Shown: in pieces, positions 1 to 12,436 of the stretch
Layout: each line of letters opens with the position of its first letter
Numbering within the stretch: position 1 is the stretch's first letter
NCBI RefSeq assembly: GCF_963678635.1
Contig: NC_087070.1
Location: forward strand, 34,663,109 to 34,727,108
DNA length: 64,000 nt
Source: Symsagittifera roscoffensis
Taxonomy: Eukaryota > Xenacoelomorpha > Acoela > Convolutidae
Direction of reading: 5' to 3'
The notes under the pieces: model-generated
Told to the model about the DNA's origin: nothing
What the model saw: the letters and a program-made list of their open reading frames with translations, nothing else
The model's database searches: none
Made by a program: the position numbers and the translations under genes

Positions 1-3000
1 GGATACAATCGCATAGTCTGGTACCCTCAGAATGGTATAGATTTTTGGCTGGAAACATAATCATATCGTCAGGTCCTCTCAGAATGTGATAGATTTTTGG
101 CTGGAAAGCTTAATCACATAGTCATGTCCCCTCAGATTGGTATATATTTTTGGCTGGAAACATAATCATATCGTCAGGTCCTCTCAGAATGTGATAGATT
201 TTTGGCTGAAAAGTATAATGACATAGTCAGGTCCCCTCAAAATGGTATAGATTTTTGGCTGGGAACATAATCATATAGTCAGGTCTCCTCAGAATGGGAT
301 GGATTTTCGGCTGAAAGTATCATCGCAAAGTCATTTCTTCTCCGAATGGCACAGATTTTTGGCTGGAAAGTATAATTACATAGTCGAGTACCCTCAGATT
401 GAGATGGATTTTTGGCTGGAAAGTATAATCTAATGGTCAGGCCCCCTCAGAATGGTATAGATTTCATTCCCTAGGTTACAATCATAGAGTCAGGTCCCCT
501 CAGAATGGGATAGGTTTTGGGCTGGAAAGTTCTATCACATGGTTAGGTCCACTCAGAATGCGATAGATTTTTGTCTGGAAAGTATAATCACATAGTCAGG
601 TCCCCTCAGAATGGTATAGATTTTTGGCTGGAAACATAATCATATCGTCAGGTCCCCTAAGAATCGGATAGATTTTTGGCTGGAAAGTATAATCACATAG
701 TCAGGTCCCCTCAGATTGGGATAGATTTTTGACTGGAAATTATAATCAAATAGTCAGGTCCCCTCAAAATGGTATAGATTTTTGGCTGAAAACATAATCA
801 TATAGTCAGGTCCCCTCAGAGTGGGATAGCTTTCATTTCTTAGGATACAATTGCATAGTCTGGTCCACTCAGAATGGAATAGATTTTGGGCTGTACAGTA
901 TAATCACATAGTCATGTACCCTCAGAATGGTATAGATTTCATTCCTTAAGATACAATCGCAGCGTCAGGTCCCCTCAGAATGGGATAGATTTTTGACTGG
1001 ATATTATAATCAAATAGTCAGGTCCCCTCAAAATATATAGATTTCTGGCTGGGAACATTATCATATAGTCAGGTCTCCTCGGAATGGGATAGATTTTTGG
1101 CTGGACAGTATTATCACAAAGTCAGTTCCCCTCCGAATGGGACAGATTTTTGGTTGGAAAATATAATCACATAGTAATGTCCCCACAGAATGGGATAGAT
1201 GTTTGGCTGGAAATTTTAATCGACTAGTCAGGTCCCCTCAGAGTGGGATAGCTTTCATTCCTTAGGATACAATCACAGAGTCAGGTCCCCTCTGAATGGG
1301 ATAGATTTTGGGCTGGAAAGTATTATCACATAGTCTGGTCCACTCAGAATGCTATAGATTTTGGGCTGTACAGTATAATCACAGAGTCAGGTACCCTCAG
1401 AATGGTATAGAGTTCATTCCTTAGGATACAATCACAGAGTCAGGTCCCCTCAGAAATGGATATATTTTTGACTGGAAATTATAATCACATCGTCAGGTCC
1501 ACTCAGAATGGTATAGATTTTTGGCTGGGAACATGATCATATAGTCAGGTCTCCTCGGAATGGGATAGATTTTGGCTGGAAAATATAATCACATAGTAAT
1601 ATCCCCACAGAATGGGATAGATTTTTGGCTGGAAAGTTTAATCAAATAGTCAGGTCCCCTCAGAGTGGGATAGCTTTCATTTCTTAGGATACAATCACAG
1701 AGTCAGGTCCCCTCAGAATGTGATAGATTTTAGGCTGGAAAGTATTAACACATAGTCTGGTCCACTCAGAATGGTATACATTTTTGGCTGGAAACATAAT
1801 CATATCGTCAGGTCCCCTCAGAGTGGGATAGCTTTCATTTCTTAGGATACAATCACAGAGTCAGGTCCCCTCAGAATGTGATAGATTTTAGGCTGGAAAG
1901 TATTAACACATAGTCTGGTCCATTCAGAATGGTATAGATTTTGGGCTGGACGGTATAATCACAGAGCCAGGTCCCCTCAGAATGGGATAGATTTCATTCC
2001 TTAGGATACAATCACAGAGTCAGGTCCCCTCAGAATGTGATAGATTTTAGGCTGGAAAGTATTAACACATAGTCTGGTCCACTCAGAGTGCTATAGATTT
2101 TGGGCTGGACAGTATAATCAAATAGTCATGTACCCTCAGAATGGTATAGATTTCATTCCTTAGGATACAATCACAGAGTCAGGTCCCCTCAGAATGTGAT
2201 AGATTTTGGGCTGGAAAGTATTATCCCATAGTCAGGTCCCCTCAGAATGGTATACATTTTTGGCTGGAAACATAATCATATCGTCAGGTCTCCTCAGAAA
2301 GGGATAAATTTTTGGCTGGAAAGTATCATCACAAAGTCAGTTTGCGCAGAATGGGACACATTTTTGGCTAGAAAGTTTATCACATAGTCGAGTCCCAACA
2401 GAATGGGATAGATTTTTGGCTGAAAAGTTTAATCAATTAGTCAGGTCCCCTCAGAATGGGATAGCTTTCATTTCTTAGGATACAATCACATAGTCAGGTA
2501 CCCTCAGAATGGGATAGATTTTGGGCTGGAAAGTATGATCATATAGTCAGGTCCCCTCAGAATGGGATATATTTTTGTCTGGAAAGTACAATAACATAGT
2601 CAAGTCCCCCTCAGAATTGGCAGGATTTCATTCCTTAGGATACAACCACATAGTCAGGTCCCCTCAGAATGGGTAGACTTTTGGCTCGAAAGTATAATCA
2701 CATAATCAGTTCTCCTAAGAATGAGATAGATTGTTGGCTGGAAATTATAAAAACATAATCAGGTCCTTTCAGATTGGTATTGATTTCATTCCGTAGGATA
2801 CAATCACATAGTCAGGTTCCCTCAGAAGGGGAGAGAATTTTGGCTATAAAGTATAATCACAAAGTTGGGTCCCCTCAGAATGGGATAAATTTTTGGCTGG
2901 AAAGTATAATCACATAGTCATGTCCCCTCAGAATGGGATAGATTCAATTCCTTAGGATACATTCACCTAGTCAGGTCCCCTCAGATTGGATAGATTTTTG

Positions 3001-6000
3001 GCTGGAAATTATAATCACATAGACAGGTTTTTTCAGAATGGGATAGTTTTTTGGCTGAAAGTATAATCACATAGCCAGGTCCCCTCAGAATGGTTTAGAT
3101 TTCATCCTTAGGATACAATCACATGGTCAGGTCCCCTCAAAATGGGATAGATTTTTGGCTGGAAATTATAATCACGTAGTCAGGTGCCCTCAGAATGGGA
3201 TAGGTTTTTGGGTGGAAAGTATAATCACATAGACAGTTCTTCTCAGAATGGGATAATCTTTTGGCTAAAAGTATTATCACATAGTCAGGTCGCCTCAGAA
3301 TGGGTTAGATTTCATCCTTAGGATACAATCACACGGTCAGGTCCCCTCAAAATGGGATAGATTTTTGGCTGGAAATTATAATCACGTAGTCAGGTGCCCT
3401 TAGAATGGGATAGGTTTTTGGGTGGAAAGTATAATCACATAGACAGTTCTTCTCAGAATGGGATAATCTTTTGGCTAAAAGTATTATCACATAGTCAGAT
3501 CCCCTCAGAATGGGATAGATTTTGGGCTGGAAAGTATGATCACATAGTCAGGTCCCCTCAGAATGGGATAGATTTTGGCTGGAAAGTATAATCACATAGA
3601 CAGGTCTTCTCAGAATGGGATAGTTTTTTGGCTGAAAGTACAATCACATAGTCAGGTCCCCTCAGAATGGGTTAGATTTCATCCTTAGGAATCAATCACA
3701 TGTCAGGTCCCCTCAGAGTGGGATATATTCAATTCCTTAGGATACAATCACCTAGTCAGGTCCCCTCAGATTGGATAGATTTTTGGCTGGAAATTATAAT
3801 CACATAGACAGGTTTTTTCAGAATGGGATAGATTCAATTCCTTAGGATACAATCACCTAGTCAGGTCCCCTCAGATTGGATAGATTTTTGGCTGGAAATT
3901 ATAATCACATAGACAGGTTTTTTCAGAATGGGATAGTTTTTTGGCTGAAAGTATAATCACATAGTCAGGTCCCTTCAGAATGGTTTTGATTTCATATCTT
4001 AGGATACAATCACATAGTCAGGTCCCCTCAGAATGGGTAGATTTTTGGCTCGAAAGTATAATCACATAATCAGTTCTCCTAAGAATGAGATAGAATGTTG
4101 GCTGGAAATTATAAAAACATAATCAGATCCACTCAGATTGGTATTGATTTCATTCCGTAGGATACAATCACATAGTCAGGTTCCCTCAGAATGGGAGAGA
4201 ATTTTGGCTATAAAGTATAATCACAAAGTTGGGTCCCCTCAGAATGGGATAAATTTTTGGCTGGAAAGTATAATCACATAGTCATGTCCCCTCAGAATGG
4301 GATAGATTCAATTCCTTAGGATACAATCACCTAGTCAGGTCCCCTCAGATTGGATAGATTTTTGGCTGGAAATTATAATCACATAGACAGGTTTTTTCAG
4401 AATGGGATAGTTTTTTGGCTGAAAGTATAATCACATAGCCAGGTCCCCTCAGAATGGTTTAGATTTCATCCTTAGGATACAATCACATGGTCAGGTCCCC
4501 TCAAAATGGGATAGATTTTTGGCTGGAAATTATAATCAAGTAGACAGGTCCCCTCAGAATGGGATAGGTTTTTGGGTGGAAAGTATAATCACATAGACAG
4601 TTCTTCTCAGAATGGGATAATCTTTTGGCTAAAAGTATTATCACATAGTCAGGTCGCCTCAGAATGGGTTAGATTTCATTCCTAAGGTTACAATCACATA
4701 GTCAGATCCCTCAGAATGGGATAGATTTTGGGCTGGAAAGTATCACATAGTCAGGTCCCCTCAGAATGGGATAGATTTTGGCTGGAAAGTATAACCACAT
4801 AGACAGGTCTTCTCAGAATGGGATAGTTTTTTGGCTGAAAGTACAATCACATAGTCAGGTCCCCTCAGAATGGGTTAGATTTCATCCTTAGGAATCAATC
4901 ACATGTCAGGTCCCCTCAGAGTGGGATAGATTTTTGGCTGGAAAGTATAAAAACATAGTCAGGTCCCCTCAGAATGGGATAGATTCAATTCCTTAGGATA
5001 CAATCACCTAGTCAGGTCCCCTCAGATTGGATAGATTTTTGGCTGGAAAGTATAATCACGTAGTCAGGTCCCCTCAGAATGGGATAGGTTTTTGGGTGGA
5101 AAGTATAATCACATAGACAGTTCTTCTCTGATTGGGATAATCTTTTGGCTAAAAGTATAATCACATAGTCAGGTCGCCTCAGAATGGGTTAGATTTCATT
5201 CCTAAGGTTACAATCACATAGTCAGATCCCCTCAGAATGGGATAGATTTTGGGCTGGAAAGTATGATCACATAGTCAGGTCCCCTCAGAATGGGATAGAT
5301 TTTGGCTGGAAAGTATAATCACATAGACAGGTCTTCTCAGAATGGGATAGTTTTTTGGCTGAAAGTACAATCACATAGTCAGGTCCCCTCAGAATGGGTT
5401 AGATTTCATCCTTAGGAATCAATCACATGTCAGGTCCCCTCAGAGTGGGATAGATTTTTGGCTGGAAAGTATAAAAACATAGTCAGGTCCCCTCAGAATG
5501 GGTTAGATTTCATTCCCAAGGATACAATCACATGGTCAGGTCTTCTATGAATGGGATAGATTTTGTGCTGAAAAGTATGATCACATAGTCAGGCCCCCTC
5601 AGAATGGGATAGATTTTTGGCTTGAAAGTATAATCACCTGGTCAGTTCTGCTCAAAATGGGATAGGTTTTTGGCTGGAAAGTATGAAAACATAGCCAGGT
5701 CCCCTCAGAATTATATTGATTTCATTCTGTGGGATACAATCACATAGTCAGGTCCCCTCAGAATGGGATAGATTTTTGGCTGGAAAGTATAATCACATAG
5801 GCATGTCCCCTCAGAATGGGATAGATTTCATTCCTTAGGTTACAATCACCTAGTCAGGTACCCTCAGAATGGGATAGAATTCATTACATAGGACACAATC
5901 ACATAGTCAGGTCCCCCTCAGACAGGGACAGATTTTTGACTGGAAAGTATAATCACATAGTCAGGTCTTCTCAGTATGGGATAGTTTCTTGGCTGAAAGT

Positions 6001-7010
6001 ATAATCTTATAGTCAGGTCCCCTCATAGTGGGTTAGATTTCATCCTTAGAATACAATCACGTAGTCAGGTCCCCTCAGAATGGGATAGATTTCATTCCTT
6101 AGGATACAATCACCTAGTCAGGTCCCTCAGAATGGGATAGAAGTAATTACTTCGGACACAATCACATAGTAAGGTCCCCTCATAATGGGATAGAATTTTG
6201 GCTGGAAAAGATAATCACATAGTCAGGTCCCCTCAGAATGGGATAGGTTTTTGGCTGGAAAGTATAATCACTTAGTCTTGTCCCCAGAGAATGGATTAGA
6301 TTTCATTCTTAAGGATACAATCACATAGTCAGGTCCTCTCAGAATGGGAAAGATTTCCTTCCTTAGGATAAAATCACATTGTCAGGTCCCCTCAGACTGG
6401 GATAAGATTTCCTTCCTTAGGAAACAATCACCTTATCAAGTCCCCTCAGAATGGGATAGACTTCATTCCATAGGATACAGTCGCATAGTCAGGTCCCCTC
6501 TGAATGAGATGGAATTCCTTGCTTAGGACACAATCACATAGTCAGGTCGCCTCAGAATATGGTAGATTGTTGGCTGGAAAGTATAATCACATAGTCAGGT
6601 CCTCTCAGAATGGGAAAGATTTCCTTCCTTAGGATACAATCACATTGTCAGGTCCCCTCAGACTGGGATAGGATTTCCTTCCTTAGGAAACAATCACCTT
6701 ATCAAGTCCCCTCAGAATGGGATAGACTTCATTCCATAGGATAAAGTCACATAGTCAGGTCCCCTCTGAATGAGATGGAATTCCTTGCTTAGAATACAAT
6801 CACGTAGTCAATCAAAATGATATAGGTTTTTGGCTGGAAAGTATAATCACATAGTCAGGTCCCCTCAGAATGGGATAGATTTTGGGCTGGAAAGAATAAT
6901 CAGATAGTCAGGTCTCCTCAGAATGGGATAGATTTTGGGCTGGAAGGTATAAACACATAGCCAGGTCCCCTCAGAATGTGATAGATTTTTGGCTGGAAAG
7001 TATAAGTTCA
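1..7010. repeat. 53-bp satellite array with two module types
   Basis: About 130 diverged tandem units of about 53 bp fill this stretch. Nearly every unit carries the core GTCAGGTCCCCTCAGAATGG. Two module types share it. One continues GATAGATTTTTGGCTGGAAA and then GTATAATCACATA; the other continues GATAGATTTCATTCCTTAGG and then ATACAATCACATA. Both types have the same length, so phase is kept when they alternate. Units carry many substitutions and 1-2-base indels, which indicates an old array. It is cut by the window's left edge and ends at about 7010, where the last unit runs into unrelated sequence. No gene is present; the open frames inside are translations of the repeat. Such arrays are typical of heterochromatin, but no centromeric role is shown. 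Confidence 0.95.
2640..5500. repeat. Higher-order duplications inside the satellite
   Basis: Blocks of several units are repeated with shared private variants. 2640-3310 matches 4003-4674 (offset about 1364 bp), sharing for example the variant units with GGCTCGAAAG and AAAAACATAATCAG. 3103-3310 and 3313-3500 form a 210-bp repeat of four units. 4561-4970 matches 5081-5490 (offset about 520 bp), sharing GGGTGGAAAG and GATAATCTTTTGGC variants. This is what unequal exchange or replication slippage over multi-unit blocks produces. Confidence 0.85.
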
Positions 7011-7404
7011 GCTCGAAAGATTTGGCTGAGCGAAATAACGATACACTCAATTGTAATTTTTCTTGCGCCTGAAAATCAGCTATTTAATCAAAGGTTCTCA
7101 ATGAAAATTCACTTTGCAACATCTCTGTAAATTTTAGATTCCTTTGGAATCAATTGATTTCGACCTATCATTGCTAATAACTTTTTTTGACTACCTTAAT
7201 TATCTGATTTTTTACAGATTGTTAAATTATTTCTCATTCTCGCCCGAGGGAAAAAGTTTATGTGGATACACTTTATTTTTTTTCATATCAAAATTTTTCC
7301 TGCAATTGGAAGAGTGGTAATCTGGTTTTATACTACTCATTTTTTTATTTAGTTATAGCAGGTCTCTGTCTGACCTTCAGTGTAAGCCACGCCTACAAAA
7401 TGAT
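7011..7404. other. AT-rich sequence, no gene seen
   Basis: Unique-looking AT-rich DNA between the satellite end and the first dispersed-repeat copy. It has homopolymer T runs and no open frame with recognisable protein features on either strand. Confidence 0.5.
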
Positions 7405-7955
7405 CTCGTTCTTTTTGTTCCGGTTTTCGTAACGAAAGCAACGGAATATTTGTGCACGGGGCGGGTTTTTTTTCTACAGACAAATTTCGACTTTTTAACT
7501 AGCCTTTTTTGACTAAAATTTTTTAAATCATTAGAAAATATTAATTTCTTGAGTTCAAATTTGAAAAGATATTCCACCTGTAATCAAATTTCAAAAAGTT
7601 ATGGGGGTTTAAAGATTGCCATTTTGGCCATTTTGGCCAATTTGGGACAATTAACGGGGGATATATTTCGCGCTATTAACGCGTAAGCGGAGATTTAATC
7701 CGTCTTAGAAATCGTTCCGAATTGGTTTAAAGAAGCTTTTTTGCCATAATTGATTTGTTAATATCTTTTTACTTAAAATGGCGTGTAGGGGGATGTTTTT
7801 ACAAAGTCCCAAATTTGAAAAAAAAAAATAGAACTTTAATTTTATTTTTTACATTTAATTTTTTCGGCACAGTCGAAACAGTCACTTATAAAGGCAGTCC
7901 GCAAAATCAGAGCTTCGCCCTGATACCAGCAGTCTTGTTTTTTAAATGTTTCAAC
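7405..7955 (+). repeat. Dispersed repeat, copy 1
   Basis: This stretch is homologous to 18905-19435. Shared landmarks in the same order are a TTCG-rich start, a G-rich run followed by about eight T, GACTTTTTAACTA, GTTATGGGGGTTTAAA, GCCATTTTGGCCAATTTGGG, TTTCGCGCTATTAACGCGTA, AGCGGAGA, AATCGTTCC and near the end AAAGGCAGTC and CCTGATAC. No coding capacity, terminal repeats or target duplication are visible, so it could be an ancient SINE/MITE or a host duplication. Confidence 0.75.
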
Positions 7956-8035
7956 TTACAAGTAGTTCACGTACTTTTTCTTTTTTCTTTGAAATAATTA
8001 AGCTATATTATTAGAACAATTTATCAGAAAAGCGG

Positions 8036-9418
8036 TACATCACGAGGCCAAACTGTGCACTGGATAGGAGCACATTTTTGTCTGTATGTTCCTGGATTCC
8101 AGAGACAAATCTTAAAAAATGTTCCAAAATGTAAGTGGATTCTACAAACAAAGTTTCAGTGGATTCCGCATACATATATCTGTAACGTAAATTTTGTCGA
8201 CACATTGTTTTGTTGCGGATTCCGCAACAAGCAAATATAGCTAGTTGCTCTGGATTCCGCAACTGTAAGTGGCTTCCGCAAAATGTAAGTGATTTTCACA
8301 ATATGTAAATGGAGTCCGCAAATGTAAGTGGAATCCGCAAAATTTGTAGGCGGATTCCGCAAATGTAAGCGGATTACGCAAACTGTAAGTAGATTCAGAA
8401 TTATGTTTGTTACTAAACTTGCATATGAACAATTAAAAGCTACAGCCGCAACTCTGATATATGGCAATGCGGTGTTTAAAGGCAAGGATCTAACCATCGT
8501 CAGCAGAATCCACAAACATATCTCAAAACATTTGTTGACTAAATCGGTGGATGACACCTTTTGGTATTTTGGAAACACAACACCAAATAAGTTTAATATT
8601 TGGAGTCATTCGGTTGACAGTGTATGGAGATACATTATACAGCATATTGCCAATTTAGATTAGTAATCGGGAGTGCGTCAACCCCAAGTGCTGACTTCGG
8701 AAGCATAACTCCGAATATTTTCTTATTTGTAGTCGTTGAGTTGAGAGTGTATGAAAACACAACACACAGCATATCGCCGATTTAGGTCAGTTTTTGGGAT
8801 GGCATCAGTATTTGGGATCGAAATTCAGATCGAAGTAGGTCAGTATTTGGCATCGGTAGGTCAGTATTTGGGATCGAAGTTCAGTAGGTCAGTATTTATG
8901 ATCGAAAATGAGATCGAATTTGACAGGATTTGAGATCGAAGTTGGGTTGACAGGAATTGAGACCAATCTTTTGGTATTTCAATTGTTAGTTGATCACTGC
9001 AGTAATTGAGATTGATTTTTCTGGTGACCAGTAATCACAAGATATAATTTTAAACGCTATAATACACATATACATATACATAAACAAAATGCGGATTTCA
9101 CTTACAGTTTGCGGATTCCACTTACAATTTGCGGATTCCACTTACAATTTGCGGAATCCGCAACAACTCAATTTAACTATACAAGTGTTTTATTATTTGT
9201 TTGTGGATTCCACAAAAAGTTCTGTATTCCGCAAAATCGCCTACTTTTGGAGCGATTTTGAACAAAACAGTGTTTTAGGTTTTTGTTTGTGGAATCCAAA
9301 ACAGCAAAGAAGATCAAAGAAAAGTAGCAAAGTTGCGGATTCCGCGACAAATCTGATTTTGGCTTGTTGCGGAATCCACTTACAATGCACAGAATGCACA
9401 GTTTGGCCTCGTAATGTA
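8036..9418. mobile_element. Fold-back (inverted-repeat) element
   Basis: The ends are inverted repeats: the left starts TACATCACGAGGCCAAACTG and the right end is its near-perfect reverse complement (one mismatch over 20 bases). Both termini are flanked by TA (8036-8037 and 9417-9418), which could be a TA target duplication. Each arm, about 350 bp, is built from repeats of the sort GGATTCCGCAAATGTAAGTG, in opposite orientation in the two arms, so a single strand can fold back over most of its length. The central loop (about 8400-9090) contains another short repeat, GTCAGTATTTGGGATCGAA. No transposase is encoded. It resembles non-autonomous fold-back elements or MITEs; the family is unknown to me. 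Confidence 0.8.
8780..8950 (+). repeat. Short tandem repeat in the fold-back loop
   Basis: Imperfect iterations of a GGTCAGTATTTGGGATCGAA-like unit lie in the loop of the fold-back element, with truncated units such as GAGATCGAA interspersed. It is not coding. Confidence 0.7.
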
Positions 9419-10246
9419 ATTTAAACTAATTCCTTGAGCAAAATACAAAGCTGTTTTGACTCGATGAAAAATCTGGATTGATGTTTCCTGCATTTTCAAA
9501 CTCGGTGCTTTTTTTCATCTACTTCTGTGCGTGAAAACCCGTTTTTTCTGAAATTGAATTTTTTTTGAAAACTTTAGTGAACACTTCAATTCCTCGTTCC
9601 ATCGAGCGTTTAGGATAACAAAAAATCGTTTTTCAAAGAACAATTTGCTCTAAATGGGAAGAAACTCAGTTTTTTCAAATCGGTAGTAAAACAAAAAAAC
9701 AAAATGTCTCAAGGGAATTTAATTGACTGGAAATTTTTTTATAGGGTTGAAAATGTACGCAAAATAAGGATTTTTAGTTAAGGGAGAATAATTGGTTAAA
9801 AATTTTTCTTTTATACAACCAAATGAACACATAACTGACTTTTGGTTCCCGTTGAATAAGGAAAATAAAAACAAAACAGAACAGTTTTTAGAGCGGGCAA
9901 AGCCGGAACAGTTTTACAACGGAAAGTAAACGAAACCCTTTTTAGAGTGCAGATTTTTGTTTTAATCTTTTAGCGCTCTCTCAAAAAATGAATTCTAATT
10001 TTGTTTGTGTAATGACTTTCTTTTGGAAACAATTTATTCTCATTATTATGAATGAATGAGAAATAATCGAAAATTAAGGCATTCTTGATAATACCCCAAA
10101 ATAGCTTAGGACCAAGATAACATCCTACTTCCTAAGCCGTTTAGGGGGAGGATGTTAACTTGGTTCTGAGTTCGAATGTTTATGCTAATCAGAATAGAGC
10201 AATTAACATACGGCGCTTTGCAAATTTGACTTAATTTGAACGCTGG
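9419..10246. other. AT-rich spacer, no gene seen
   Basis: Sequence between the fold-back element and the Mag-like LTR element. No coding frame is supported. The only clear structure is the hairpin at 10105-10170. The last five bases (GCTGG, 10242-10246) are the left target duplication of the following LTR element. Confidence 0.5.
10105..10170. repeat. 66-nt near-perfect hairpin
   Basis: Arms 10105-10126 and 10149-10170 are inverted repeats matching at 19 of 22 positions. The 22-nt loop itself pairs CCTAA (10131-10135) with TTAGG (10141-10145). The right half includes TTAGGGGGAGGATG, which resembles a polypurine tract; a similar GAGGGGGAGGATG lies at about 16541, outside the other end of the neighbouring LTR element. 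Confidence 0.7.
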
Positions 10247-10499
10247 TGTCATACCTCTAAGTATGAGCGTGTTAATAACTGAATCCCAACGGATTGATAA
10301 ACGAGATCTCTAGCGCAAGCGTGATCAAACAACTGTTTCTTAAAACCCTTTAATAGTGACTGAGCTACTGCTCATATTGATCACTGGCTTAGCGCCTTAC
10401 AAGGTCAAAAAATTAAACTTAACATTGACTCAAAGAGAGAGTCAAACATAAATGTAAATATCAAATACTTCAAAGTTTATCGGTCCGTGCCGGATGGCA
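10247..10499 (-). repeat. 3' LTR of the Mag-like element
   Basis: A 253-bp LTR. Read on the minus strand it begins TGCCATCCGGCACGG and ends GGTATGACA, so it has TG...CA ends. It aligns over its whole length to 16253-16507 with scattered substitutions and small indels. Confidence 0.88.
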
Positions 10500-10604
10500 T
10501 TCTCCCCTAGGAGAGAAACATGAATGATATATATTTTTAATTTGAGTTTATAGTCCCTGGGGGACTTTTATGGCACCCTTCTTCATAATCTTCCTGTTAT
10601 GACA

Positions 10605-11350
10605 TCATTGTTCATTTCTGGCCTGCTTTGTGTCATCCTTCTTGTCTTCTTTATTGTTGTTATCGTCCTCATGTTCCTCATTTGTTTCGTCATTTTTTTT
10701 GTTTACCGTGTTATCATTCCCGCCTGTTTTCTCGATGGATGGTACTGCCGTCGTTTCTTTTTCCGGGCTGTTCTCTGGAGAGATAAGGTCAATAGTTTCA
10801 CTCTTCTCCTGCATCCTTGATTTGCTTTTCGGGCTGATTGCCTCGAGAAACTTTATGCATGCCTGGTACTCTGGCGAGTGGTCCGAAAAACCTATTTCCT
10901 GTTTTAGTGTTTTGCGACTCGCTTTCATCTGTGACTGTGTTGATTCCGTTGGTGAATCTTTATTGAACTGTATCTGTTGCGTGTATCCGGTTTTGTGTTT
11001 CCGATCGTGTTTTTGGTAGGGGGTTTCAAAGTGCGTTAGCTGATGATGACTGGCGGTTTCTTTTCGATTTTCTGTTTGGATTGTTCGACATGATGTTTTG
11101 TTCGACATGATGTTTGGCAGTGTGTTCTTATTATTTTTCCGTTTGGGCGGCGGCGCTGAATACTCTGACGCCGCCGTTGTTGACCTTTCGTCTCCCACAC
11201 TGTCGGAGCTCTCCTTGTGGGTTGTTTCCGTTGCTTCCTTTTCTGTTTGCATTGGCTCTTCCCTGCTGGTTTGGCTCGTCGCTTTGTTGGGCTGCTCAAT
11301 TGTCCTGTAGCCTGTTCTTTCCTGGTTAGTTTCTTTGGTAGACCTGTCAC
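10605..11350 (-). pseudogene. Hydrophilic 3' tail of the Mag-like pol (or small ORF)
   Basis: Downstream of integrase on the minus strand lie two overlapping open frames (10605-11252 and 11036-11350). The product is highly charged, rich in Lys, Glu, Asp, Asn and Thr, with a very acidic C-terminus (Glu/Asp/Asn runs) and no recognisable domain. The position corresponds to the C-terminal tail of Pol after integrase in this group. It could instead be a separate small gene; nothing in the sequence decides this. The adjacent 11350-11967 is the decayed link to integrase. Confidence 0.45.
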
Positions 11351-11967
11351 TGTGTCTTCTTTAAATATCGGCTGTTGAGGTGCATTGGGCTCCTCAATCC
11401 GGATCTCCTCGCAGATTTGTATGCAACGCAGCCACTTAAACGTGAAGATCTGCAGGGTCCGTATATTAAAGGATTAGGGACAAATCGGACACCGCTATTT
11501 TTTAATAATCTGGGTTGTTTCCCGAATTTTTGTACCCATGCGGTGTGTGGCGTCTAAGTTAAAGTTTTTCCGTCGACGGTTTTGTATTTTTTCTCGAAAG
11601 TCTTAGGATACTTTACCTTGGTAGCTATTTGTACCGTCTTTCTGGCTGTTTGTTCTAATGTTTTTTGGTGCTTTTGTCTACTGGTGCATGTACCCCTTGA
11701 TATCTTACATTTAGCTCATCCTTAATTATATCTATGGCTCGCTTAGTTTTCGCACCTCATGTTTGTTGTGGAGGCGATTTGATTTTTATTTGGAGGTTCG
11801 CTGGTAGTGGTGTGCGTCGCTTGATAGACACTTTGTCATCTGACCATCGTTGTAAGTCATCCATGATTTCTGCTGGTAGACGCGGTTTTGTGAGGTTTTT
11901 CCGATCTAAACATGCGTGTTTGGCATTTTCCCAATTTAGGTTGTCGCGAGAACTATTCGTTGCTTAG

Positions 11968-12411
11968 TTAGAGAGAAGAATTAGGTTTTGTACCCATATG
12001 TGCCTCAAAGGGTGAAAATGTTGTTACACAGTGTAGTGTGATCCGTAATGTTTTTAGTATTTCATCTAAGTCCGAAGCAAGCTTATATGGTGTGTTTGTT
12101 TGATATATTCTCATTAACCCTAACCTAAATTTTAGTGTTTGGATCATTCTTTCTATCACTCCTATTGCTCTAAGGTCATCTACCGGTGCAAAAAGTATTT
12201 TTATGTTATTTGTGTTGTGAAAAAATTGAACGTTTTTGGCCCTGAATGTATGTGCTTGGTCGCACATTAGTCGTCGCGGTACCCCATTGTTTGAAATATA
12301 CCTTTGCATAAATTTTATGGCGATATCCGCCGTTATAATTGACACGACTTTTGCTGTGGGGAATTTTGACGACTTGTCCAAGGCAACCAAAATATACGGT
12401 CTATGTTTCAT
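11968..12411 (-). pseudogene. Integrase catalytic core (Mag-like)
   Basis: This holds the RNase H-fold core of a Ty3/gypsy integrase, which joins the cDNA to target DNA. The three acidic residues are visible: the Asp in VALDKSS, the Asp in MCDQAHTF and the Glu in GVIERMIQ, in DDE order and at normal spacing. A C-terminal piece with PFEAHMGTKP corresponds to the conserved end of the core. The zinc-binding N-terminal part is in another frame upstream (12437-12958), and a stop lies between them, so a frameshift separates two halves of one protein. The 148-codon piece is therefore a fragment, not a gene start. Confidence 0.85.
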
Positions 12412-12436
12412 TAATCAGGGAGGGGCCCGGCAAAAT

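Noticed and set aside
3394-6526. Open frames within the satellite (3394-3591, 6344-6526 and others) encoding a repeated PSEWDRF-like pattern
   Set aside because: They are translations of 53-bp units that happen to lack stops for three or four repeats. The unit length is not a multiple of three and no frame persists.
1-7010. CRISPR array
   Set aside because: Spaced repeats exist, but the units are contiguous and diverged with no unique spacers, and the setting is eukaryotic.
7377-7577. Minus-strand frame in the dispersed repeat
   Set aside because: It is not conserved in the related copy at 18905-19435.
8055-9424. Open frames in the fold-back element (8156-8578, 9089-9424 and others)
   Set aside because: They translate the GGATTCCGCAA repeats and occur in both orientations; no conserved domain.
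10599-11329. + strand frames with hydrophobic sequence resembling membrane proteins
   Set aside because: They are antisense to the charged tail of the Mag-like pol; Asp/Glu/Asn codons on the minus strand give Val/Phe/Leu-rich shadows.
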